From: JAWLBW01 sp041687475
GTDB lineage: Bacteria > J088 > JAWLBW01
DNA: 12,654 nt
Reading direction: 5' to 3'
Assembly (NCBI GenBank): GCA_041687475.1
Contig: JAWLBW010000123.1
Coordinates: 1-12,654, forward strand
The position numbers were made by a program, and so were the translations under genes. Below, one piece after another: positions 1 through 8,700 of this stretch. The notes under the pieces were generated by a model. The model searched no databases and was not told the DNA's origin. It was given only the letters and a program-made list of their open reading frames with translations. How positions within the stretch are numbered: position 1 is the stretch's first letter; the number at the start of each line of letters is the position of its first letter.

Positions 1-47
1 CCAAGACTTGCGTCCCGGGCTAAGCAGTAAGTCGGCCGCTCGGGTCT

Positions 48-60
48 CGACGAATCGTCG
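48..60. promoter_or_regulatory. Perfect 6-bp inverted repeat upstream of the sigma-54 promoter (candidate activator site)
   Basis: CGACGA-A-TCGTCG is a perfect inverted repeat around one central base. It lies about 70 bp upstream of the -24 element at 131, the distance at which enhancer-binding activators of sigma-54 often bind. That it binds an activator such as PilR is inference. It could be a chance palindrome or part of the tail of an upstream gene, since the rest of bases 1-130 shows no gene I can support. Confidence 0.3.
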
Positions 61-130
61 TACACAAAACCCTTTTCTCCCCTTCACCCCCTCTCCAACG
101 CTCCCCACCATCCTGGACCGTCGGCCCGGT

Positions 131-146
131 TGGCACGGGGGTTGCT
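131..146 (+). promoter_or_regulatory. Sigma-54 (RpoN) -24/-12 promoter of the minor-pilin operon
   Basis: TGGCAC, five bases, then TTGCT matches the sigma-54 consensus. The invariant GG (132-133) and GC (144-145) are separated by exactly 10 bases. The predicted start of transcription is near 156-157, giving a leader of about 25 nt before the ATG at 182, with AAGGAG at 169-174 as ribosome binding site. Known background: sigma-54 promoters need an ATP-dependent activator, and pilA in Pseudomonas is driven this way by PilS/PilR. Here the signal sits in front of the minor pilins. Confidence 0.8.
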
Positions 147-181
147 CTATACAGGCTACAAGACCTGTAAGGAGCCTGATT

Positions 182-745
182 ATGCGGCCGGACACCCCTT
201 TGCCATGCAAAAAATTCAACGAGCGACCGTTCGACCCTGCAAATAATGCGGGGTTCACGCTTGTCGAGGTCATGATGGTGGCCACCATATTGGGTATCGT
301 GGCAGCGCTCACCTTTCCATCACTGTCCGACCTCAACAACCAATCGCAGGCCGAGTCGGAGTACCACGATGTGCGTGGGCTGATTCAGCGCTGCCGGGGC
401 GTTGCGGTCGAGCGTTCGCAACCGTCGATGTCGCCGAGCACCATTCGATTCGAGACAGACAAGGTCTCCTGTATTGTGTGGCAGGACAACGGCAACCAGG
501 TGTTCGACGGCGACGCCGAGGTGGCGACGACCTATTTCGAGCGCGAGCTCGAAAGAAACACCATTAATCTGACTACGTCGCGCTTGCCTGACGACAACGT
601 GCTGATCATTACCAGCGGTGGGTACTTCCTGGCAGGCACCCGGTCGACAATGGTGGCCCGCATCGTCATGGACGGTACCAATACCGACGTGCCGTCCGTA
701 TTCAGGTTGTTCCCCAGCGGGCAGATCGAGGGAAATGATGACTGA
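182..745 (+). CDS. fimT: GspH/FimT-family type IV minor pilin (FimU/FimT-like)
   Basis: This is a minor pseudopilin of the type IV pilus, expected in the inner membrane and then in the pilus priming/tip complex. The 187-residue product has a 24-residue leader ending in Gly, then FTLVEVMM. That is the prepilin peptidase (PilD) site with Phe at +1 and the conserved Glu at +5, followed by a hydrophobic helix of about 20 residues. The C-terminal part ends in a strand around FRLFPSGQIEG, typical of the GspH domain. I chose the ATG at 182 because AAGGAG lies 7 bases upstream and the sigma-54 promoter ends just before it; the frame stays open to base 8, but that part looks non-coding. It is the first gene of the operon and overlaps pilV by 8 nt. 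By position it corresponds to fimU of Pseudomonas; the exact subtype is uncertain. Confidence 0.88.
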   Translation: MRPDTPLPCKKFNERPFDPANNAGFTLVEVMMVATILGIVAALTFPSLSDLNNQSQAESEYHDVRGLIQRCRGVAVERSQPSMSPSTIRFETDKVSCIVWQDNGNQVFDGDAEVATTYFERELERNTINLTTSRLPDDNVLIITSGGYFLAGTRSTMVARIVMDGTNTDVPSVFRLFPSGQIEGNDD

Positions 746-1118
746 GCAACAAGGACAAGCGGGGTTCACCCTCGTCGAGGTCATGATCGCCTTCGTCATT
801 CTGGCGATCGGGCTGACCGGAATCATCGGCGCAAACTCGCAGATTCTGCGCTCGATTGTCGGTAACGAAGAATGGAGCCGCGCCCGCATTCTGGCGGTCA
901 ATCATGCCGAGGAACTCGCCTCGTTGCCCCTGGACAGTCTGCAGGGCCGGCCGGTTCACGAGTCCGTAACCGTGACCGAGGAAGCCAAGACATACGAAAT
1001 CAAGCACTGGCTGGTTCGAACCGGTGTTGCATCAGATCCGCTCCGTGTCGAGGTGCAGGTCATCGGGCCCAACCCGTACCCGGTAACGTACACCACGGTT
1101 CGAAGCTTTTTCCTGTGA
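738..1118 (+). CDS. pilV: Type IV pilus minor pilin PilV
   Basis: This minor pilin belongs to the initiation complex that primes pilus assembly and presents PilY1. The 126-residue product has a 9-residue leader ending in Gly, then FTLVEVMIAFVILAIGLTGI: the class III signal with Glu at +5 and a membrane helix. The helix and the following GANSQI.R segment are typical of PilV (compare the family pattern GFTLxEVLVALxVLxIGLLG). ATG triplets stand at 735 and 738. GAGG at 728-731 is 6 bases from the second, so I prefer 738; 735 adds one Met. The start lies inside the end of the preceding pilin gene (8-nt overlap), and pilW follows after 7 nt, so translation is probably coupled. Confidence 0.88.
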   Translation: MTEQQGQAGFTLVEVMIAFVILAIGLTGIIGANSQILRSIVGNEEWSRARILAVNHAEELASLPLDSLQGRPVHESVTVTEEAKTYEIKHWLVRTGVASDPLRVEVQVIGPNPYPVTYTTVRSFFL

Positions 1119-1125
1119 GGCCGGC

Positions 1126-2202
1126 ATGAAAAACAGAGAGCACGGATTCACGCTTATCGAACTCATGATCGCCCTGGTGGTCGTGGGGGTGCTGGCGGTC
1201 GGCCTCAGCCGGGTGTTCCAGTTCCAGACCGGCTTCACGGTTGAAACCCGGTTCGAAGCTGAATCACAGGCCAATGTGCAGGCGGCCGGAAGCATCATTA
1301 CCAATGACCTGGTCATGGCCGGCTTCGGAAATGTGGGCGTACCCATTGCCCATGTCAACTCCGCCGACCCCCTGCAGGCCGACTCACTTACCCTGACCTC
1401 GGCGGCTCAGGGCCACTCGGTCATTCACTCTTTCGTGCTGACGGGCAACAATGTCGCCCCCCCGGGCAATCTGCTCAAGGTACGCTGCTGGGGCACCGAG
1501 GGGCATGGCGGGCTCGTCGATCCCACCCGTGATCTGTACTTCGACGCCAATCGGCCGCTTTTCATCTGGCTGGTCAACCCGCTCGACGGCAAACCTCTGA
1601 CCGGTGTAGGTCCCAACCCCGTCCTGGTTACAGCCAGCGATGTCGCGGCCGGAAACAGTTGCGATCCGGGCTCGGGCAGAAGCGCTTTCGACGCCAATCG
1701 CGACAACCTGCCGGATGGCGACCCCTATGTCGAATTGACGCTGGCCGGTACCCTGAGCAATGTGATCGGGGGGGCCACCGTTTACGGCGTTCGTGTGCCC
1801 AATGCGACACCGCCCGTATTCAGCACCAATATTGCGTACACGGTTAACCCGGCCTACGACGTGGGCGGCGGTCGAACCAAGCCGGCGCTTCTGCGTAACG
1901 GCGTACCCCTGTTGCTGGGTGTCGAAGACTTCCAGGTCAGGTTCCGCGTGGTTACCAATCCGGTGGCCAACACCACGGTCTGGACCGACGACCTGGCGGT
2001 TGCGGGCTTGAACCCCGACGACATCGACCTTGTTCGCTTCAGTCTGCTCGTTCGAAGCCCCCGACGTCACCCGCGGGGGGTAATCGACGCTCGCACGCAG
2101 GTGCAGACCTATGACCACATTTATCCGCTTTCCGATGTCGACCGCGAATTCTCGAGGAAAAGTTATGAATTCACCGTACGTCCGAACAACGTCCGAATGT
2201 GA
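1126..2202 (+). CDS. pilW: Type IV pilus assembly protein PilW
   Basis: PilW is a large minor pilin of the pilus priming complex. The 358-residue product has a 7-residue leader ending in Gly, then FTLIELMIALVVVGVLAVGL, with the +5 Glu and membrane helix. The long C-terminal ectodomain is of the size usual for PilW (about 270-360 residues). It includes the family's late DDIDLVRFSLLVRS segment, where the pilin usually reports on valid or invalid DNA-end-like strands of its beta sheet, and an Asp-rich stretch DANRDNLPDGD that could bind calcium (inference). GAGG at 1117-1120 overlaps the pilV stop and sits 5 bases before the ATG. The 3' end overlaps pilX by 38 nt. Identity rests on the prepilin motif, length, and position between pilV and pilX. 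Confidence 0.87.
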   Translation: MKNREHGFTLIELMIALVVVGVLAVGLSRVFQFQTGFTVETRFEAESQANVQAAGSIITNDLVMAGFGNVGVPIAHVNSADPLQADSLTLTSAAQGHSVIHSFVLTGNNVAPPGNLLKVRCWGTEGHGGLVDPTRDLYFDANRPLFIWLVNPLDGKPLTGVGPNPVLVTASDVAAGNSCDPGSGRSAFDANRDNLPDGDPYVELTLAGTLSNVIGGATVYGVRVPNATPPVFSTNIAYTVNPAYDVGGGRTKPALLRNGVPLLLGVEDFQVRFRVVTNPVANTTVWTDDLAVAGLNPDDIDLVRFSLLVRSPRRHPRGVIDARTQVQTYDHIYPLSDVDREFSRKSYEFTVRPNNVRM

Positions 2203-2764
2203 CGCCAGGCGCTCGGAACGAGGCATGGCGCTTGCCATGGCGGTCATCATGCTGTTGGTCATGACCATCGGCGTAATGGGCATCTGGAAGCTCGTCGACT
2301 CCATCATCGGCGTGAGCGCCAGCTATTATCGCAAGACGACCACACGCGGCGCGGCGGTGGCCCAGTCCGGCATGCTCATGGAGACCATTGCCAACTCCAT
2401 CACTGCCGCCACGGTGGCCCCCACGCCGGGGCTGATCATTCTCGAAGACATCGATAAGCTTTACCAGGAGCTTTCGGGCGGCGGGTTCGCAGGAATTGAC
2501 TACAGCGACTCGCCCGATCCAGATTCTCCCAATTTCAATCCCGACTTTCGATACACGATCGACAACATCGAAGTGTACGGCGATGTCGATTTCGCCCAAC
2601 GCATTCCTCTGTCGGGTGGTTCCATCGAGTTTGCCAGTGCGTACGACGGTGTCGGCCAGGGCCAGACACTGGGGTCGTCTTTCGTCATCCAGAATCATGT
2701 TCGCGTCATTGCCGTAGATCCGAGTGGCGCCCGAACCGAAGTGCGCTTCATGGCCGTGCGGTAA
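2165..2764 (+). CDS. pilX: Type IV pilus minor pilin PilX
   Basis: This minor pilin of the PilV-PilW-PilX-PilY1 subcomplex is 199 residues long. The N-terminus has a charged 20-residue leader ending ERG, followed by MALAMAVIMLLVMTIGVMG. That is the PilX pattern, in which the usual FTLxE motif is replaced by a hydrophobic run without Glu at +5. The remainder is a globular ectodomain. I chose the ATG at 2165 because GAGGA at 2154-2158 lies 6 bases upstream and the product then begins with a normal short leader; an earlier in-frame ATG at 2111 would add 18 residues unlike a leader. The start lies 38 nt inside pilW, and pilY1 follows after 12 nt. Lack of the +5 Glu agrees with what is known for PilX/GspK-type tip subunits. 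Confidence 0.83.
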   Translation: MNSPYVRTTSECDARRSERGMALAMAVIMLLVMTIGVMGIWKLVDSIIGVSASYYRKTTTRGAAVAQSGMLMETIANSITAATVAPTPGLIILEDIDKLYQELSGGGFAGIDYSDSPDPDSPNFNPDFRYTIDNIEVYGDVDFAQRIPLSGGSIEFASAYDGVGQGQTLGSSFVIQNHVRVIAVDPSGARTEVRFMAVR

Positions 2765-2776
2765 GAAGAGGTCGTT

Positions 2777-5700
2777 ATGAAAAAGCTGTTTGCCGAAAAA
2801 CGCCGTCTCGCGAAAATATTCACGCTGCTCGTTATGGGGCTTGCCTCCTCGCTTGGACCGACCAGCTCGGCCATGAGCGGCCCCGGCAGCGACAGCGCCG
2901 TCGCCGATAACCGCGACATGTGCGCCCTGCCGCCGTTTCTGAACGTGGCTATCACCGAAAAGCCGAACATCATGATTCTGTACGACAACGCAAGCTCGAT
3001 GTCGCTTGCGGGGTACACCAGGCCCTACGACCCGAAAACCGAGTATTACGGCCTTTTCGACAATCGAGCCTGCTACAAGGGGTCGAGCAGCGGCTTCGAG
3101 AAGAACCCGGTTTTCGGCAACGAAACGGTCGAAGTGGCCGGCGTCTGGCGGGTAAACGAGGCGTGGGAGAAAAACGCCTATCGCATCGCAAACCGAAATA
3201 ACGAACACAAGTGTGATTCGAATTCGCCCAAGACCGGCGACCCGGCTTACTTTCATTCCGATTACCCGTTCAGCGGCAACTTCCTGAACTGGGCCACCAT
3301 GCGACGTATCGACTTGTTGCGCATGGCCTTTACCGGCGGCCTCGGATCGAACAGCGGCACCCAGAAGGCCAGCTATCTGGCCGGCGAGGGCACGCAGAGC
3401 GCCGGCGACAAGTTCGCGCCGTGTTTCAGCAAGAGTTATTATGGCACCGGCGTATCGCCCTACGGCGCCAACCAGGTCAAGGTGGTCGATGGCCAGGCCG
3501 TGTTCGGCGCGCAGTGCGACGCAGCCGACGAAACCATCATGGCACGACTGCGCATTCCTATCGAAAGGGAAACCGCGACCGCCCGGTACATCTTCAAACC
3601 CGAAGACGCAGTGCACACCAGCCCGCTCAGCTTCTCGCTGGCCCAGGCCGATGTCGGCGTCGTAACGCCGGTTTCTCCCGCGCCTTCGCACCAGCAGCTT
3701 GCCAGCTACATCAGCGACCAACCCCTTGACGTGCCTCCGGTTGTCGAGGGCAAGGTCATTGCGTCGTCGCAAAACTGGGGGCTTCGCCTCGCCTCTCTCT
3801 TCGACCGGATGAGCGATGTGGGGCTCGGCCTCATCGGGGCCACCGAGCTTTCGGTAAATATCGACTCGGTCACGCCGACCTCGGCCCAGCCGGGCGCCTC
3901 GGTTCTGGTGAACGTTACGGTCACGAATCATACGAATACCAATGCCAACGGTATTCAGGTCGGCTTCGACTTCAACGGCACCAACGCCGGCAGCTGTGTG
4001 GTAAGCGGAAACGTCAAGAACGGCAGCAAGACGGTTTCGTGCTCCTTCTCCGTTCCCGCTTCACTCAGCGACGGCCCCTATACCCTGCGGGCGACGGCCT
4101 CGTATCCGGGCCTCGCCCCCGGGTCGGATACCACGTCGTTTACCGTGCTTCCGGCCCCCAAATCGGATTTTTCCGTCGCCATCGGAGGCGTATCGGTGAA
4201 CACCGGCCAGCCCGGCGATTCGGTTACCTTCAAACTCGAAGTGAAAAACACGGGCACCTTGGTATCGCCGGCCAGTGATGTGGGGCTGTATTGGAGCGGC
4301 AACATGGCCGGTTCGTGTCCGGTGCCCAGCGGCATTCCCATCGGTGGTGTGACGACGGTATTCTGCACGGTGCAGGTGCCCTCGGTTCCCGGCGGTACCT
4401 ATAATCTGATTGCCCGTGTCGACCCCTTCAATTCGGTGAGCGAAACCGATGAAAGCAACAACACCGATGTGCTTCTCAATGCCTTCGAGGTCATTGCCCT
4501 TGCCATGCCCGATCTGACCATATCGGTCGACGCGGTCGATCTGCGCGCCGGTCTCTCAGGCATGCCGATTCAGGCGATACTCACCGTGCGTAATATCGGC
4601 GGGAAGGATGCCCCTTCCACGACGATTTCGGCTGCCTTTGGTGGAACCAGTTCCGGGTCGACGTGCAGCGTGCCGGCTCTGGCCATGGGCTCGGTAACCA
4701 AGGTGAAGTGTACCTTTACCGTACCCGCCTTGAGCCATGATACCGATTATGCTCTGGCGTTCACGGTCGACCCCGGCAACGGCGTGACCGAATCCGACGA
4801 GACCAACAACACGGCATCGGGACCGAATTTCTATGTTCACCGCAACCACAAGAACAACGTCGATCTCCAGGCGGTTTCGATTACCGTCGTCGACGCAAGC
4901 ACCACCGGTGTGCCCGGCGGCAGCGAAGTGGTCAAGGTCGAAGTGGCCAATGTGGGCGGCGACGATGTGCCGGCGCTCACCGGCGGCCTGCTCATCGTTC
5001 TGTCGAAGGACGGCATCTTTACCCCGGGCGACCAGAACGTCGCGGTCTGTAACGTACCGGCCATGCCCAAGTATCCGACATCGGGTTGGCGCCAGACCAT
5101 AACCTGCACGGCCAATTTCCAGGCCACGCTCGATCCGGCCGATTACCAGGTTCCCGGCAGCCACCTGGCCGCCCTGCTCGATCCGAATCATACGGTGGGC
5201 GAAATTCCCGATATCGCGCCGAACCACGTGGGTACCCCGTACGCCCTGCAGTTCAGCAAGCCCGACCTGTCTATCTCGACCCTGTTCGCCACGCCGAACG
5301 TGGGGCTTACGGCAGGCGGTACGGTCGATATTACGATGACCATTCAGAACGCCGGCGAGGAAGTCAAATTCCAGGGCATTGACCTTTTCGGTTCGCCCGA
5401 CGCTACGCTTGATGGCAGCGATGTCGAACTGACCCTTACCGACTACGACTGCGGCGACACCTACGTCATTGCCGCCGGCGACAGTCTGACGATTACCTGC
5501 ACGGCCGAAATTCCGGCCGGCACACCCGACGGCAGTTACTACGTTTTCGCCACGGTCGATCCCGACTCGACGGCCACGCCTGCCGAAGACAATCGAGCCA
5601 ACAACTCGCGCAGCACCAGTGTCATTATCGGTACAGGCGGCGGCGCCGTCGACCTGGCGCTCTCGAACATCAACGTGCCGACGTCGATACCGCCCGGCGC

Positions 5701-8700
5701 CAACCTGACGGTTTCCTTCCAGGTCGACAATCTCGGATACGCGAGCACGACGACCTGGCCGGTCGTTCAGATGGTGTTCGACGCCGACGGCGGAAACATA
5801 GTGGCTTATTGCTACGTCAAGTCCCTCATTCCCGGCGGCGGAAGCGTCGCGACCAGCTGCAGCCTGACGGTTCCCGAAGAGCTGGGCACACCGTCCGTAA
5901 CCGACGGCAACAGCTACACCCTGGCCTTGGTGGTCGACCCCACGAATGCCGAGGCCGAAGCCAACGAAACCAACAACCTGTATAAGTTCTCGGTGCTGAC
6001 CGAAAAGCTCGAGTCCTGCACGGGTACGGCCAAGAGCTGTTCCTATACCATCAAAGTCGATTGGGGCGGTCGAGGCCGAACCGGAATTCTGTGGAGCTTC
6101 CGCTCAAAAGCGCTGGGTACGCTTGCCCCGGCCAACCTTGGCATCACCACCATTGACGACTGGGTAGAAGACGGCAGCTTGGCCGGCACCGACAAGTGGA
6201 AAATGGCTTTCCCGAACAAATTTGCCGGTGTCGATGAAAACCAGCAGCCCGCGAACAATCTGATTCCGCGACTGGAATCGGCCGGTCCCGTGTACGGGGG
6301 TAAATTGGCGCGTATTCTGCTGAATACGATCAAGTACTACGCATTCGAACCGAACTTCCGCCCCTCAAGCGGAATCGATCCGATGAAGTACGACCCGGTG
6401 GTCGACGCCAATACCGCCGAGCCCCACAATTGTCGCAACAACTATGTACTCATGATTTCCGACGGGTACTCATATGACGACTGGGATGCGCTTCCCTCGC
6501 ATGTTCCGACGGTTACCGGCGACATCAAAGACTATGAACCCAACGGCTACGACTTAACGTCAAACAATCCGATCGTGATGAGCGATGCCGCCAGCTACAA
6601 CATGACCGTTCCCGACCCCGATGTGGCGGGCCTGGTTTCGGTCGGCGGGGGTTCGTATCACGTCGACAACGTCGCTCGATTTGCACGGGACAACAACATT
6701 CGTAATGACGGTACCAGCGGTTCGGTGAACACGGTCGTGGTGCAGGCATTCGCCGGCGGAGATCCGAGCTTCCTGCAGTCGCGCCGGGCTACGGAGCTCA
6801 TGCGTTCGACGGCCATTCAGGGCAACTACGTCGAAATCGACGGCACCCCCGGTCCGACCTCGAAGTCGGAGTTCATGGAAAGCGACGGCCAGTCTATTCG
6901 GGGTTACTTCAGCGCCGAAGAGGGCGACAACATTGCCGACGTCATCATGGCCGCCATCAACAGCGTGCTGCTGAAGACGGCCTCGGGTACCAGCGTTTCG
7001 GTTATCGCAGCCACGGCCCGTGGTGAAGGCGCCATTTACCAGAGTTACTTCCGCCCGACGACAGCGGTCGGCGGGCAGGAAATCAGCTGGTTGGGTTATC
7101 TGCAGTCAATCTGGGTCGACCGCTACAACAATCTGCGAGAAGATTCGGACAAGGACGGTCGCCTCAACCTCAAGAAAGACCGCATTATCGACTACCAGTT
7201 CGACTCGGCGTCGCTGGAAACCATGGCGCGACTCTATGTCGATGCCGATGGCGACGGCGAGCCCGATACCGGCCAGAATCCGTCGCCGGTGCCCCTGACA
7301 CGCTTGAATCCTGTTTTCGAAGCCGGTAAGCAGTTGTTCCTTACCGACCCCGACAAGCGTAATATCATCACGTGGCCGCATCCCAGCAACACAGCGGCGC
7401 CCACGGGCGGAAATCCGACCATCGCATTCAAGGCCTCGCAGGCCGACTTGCTCAAGTCCTACATGTGGCCGTCGGATAATGTCTACCACGACGACACCAC
7501 CATGACTGCCGAACTGATTGACTGGATCCGCGGTCGCGACAGCCTCATGGATACTTTCCGCAGTCGAACGATCGAACTCGACGGCGTCAAGAGCACGTGG
7601 AAACTGGGCGATATCGTCTATTCGACGCCGACCATTGTCGGCGCACCCGAAGAGCGTTACGACCTGCTGTACGGCGAAACGACTTACGCCGAATATTTCA
7701 TCGAGCATCGTAATCGTCGCCGTCTGGTTCTTGTCGGCTCGAACGACGGCATGTTGCATGCCTTTAACGGCGGCGTCTTCCGTGAAGGCGACGACCCGTC
7801 GACCCCGGACAAGGAAGAGGCCTGGTTCGATAAGCAGGGCAAGGAGCTGGGCGAAGAGGTCTGGGCTTACGTGCCAGGTTCTCTGCTGCAGAACCTGCGT
7901 ATTCTTGCCGATGCCGGCTATGATACGACCTGCCACCTATACACGGTCGACCTGAAGCCGAAGGTTACCGACGTGCAGATCTTCTTCGACTCGAGCGGCA
8001 ACCCACTCAGTGGGCCGTACAAGAACGGCTGGGGTACCATCGTTATCGGGGGTATGCGTCTGGGTTGCGGCAAGACCGAGTTCTCGTCGTACTTCATTCT
8101 CGACATCACCGATCCCGACAAGCCCAACGTACTGGCCGAATTCGGTCCGAACACGGTGGCGGGGTCGGCGCTCGACAAGGCCGGTCATGCCACGTCGTTG
8201 GAAGGATTGAACTTCAGCTACTTCTACCCGATCGTCATGCGGGTAGAAAGCGATACCGGCGATAAGGACCGCTGGTACCTGGTGACCGGCTCGGGCCCTG
8301 ACAAACTGTACTTCAACAACGAAAAGACGACGCCGGGTATTACGGGCGTATACGTGTTCGACCTCAACAGGTTGGGACAGGGGGTCGGCAGCATGCCGGG
8401 CGGCGAATATCCCGACCTGGAGAAATTCGCTTTCCTGCTCAACCGATTCGAGCACAACAGCACCAACCTGGTGCGTAACGCCAGCTATCCCGGCGGTCTG
8501 GTGGTCTCGGGTGGCGTCTCGGCCGACCTCGACGGCGATTTCAGCGTCGACGCCCTGTACTTTACAACGCAGTACGACGATCGTGTTGATACCGATCCGG
8601 CCACCCCCGCACGCTGGGGTAGCGAGCTCTGGCGAATCACTCCGCATGACTCGAGCGGAGACGTAGCGCTCGAAGATCCGGCGAACTGGGCAATGACCAA

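Noticed and set aside
1..30. Possible tail of an upstream gene (a frame ending KTCVPG at the stop 21-23, or another frame ending at 28-30)
   Set aside because: Only 6-9 codons are visible and neither frame can be recognised or tested.
8..181. Upstream extension of the first pilin reading frame to base 8
   Set aside because: The extra 58 residues run through the sigma-54 promoter and ribosome binding site and would bury the prepilin leader. The ATG at 182 with AAGGAG is the natural start.
2171..3931. Long antisense frame opposite pilX and pilY1 (586 codons)
   Set aside because: It is the shadow of GC-rich plus-strand genes. The plus strand carries clear family motifs, and the antisense product is low-complexity and Arg/Gly/Val-rich without motifs.
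3845..5998. CARDB block as an assembly error or recent tandem duplication
   Set aside because: The six copies are well diverged at DNA level, the frame is intact throughout, and codon use matches the rest of the gene.
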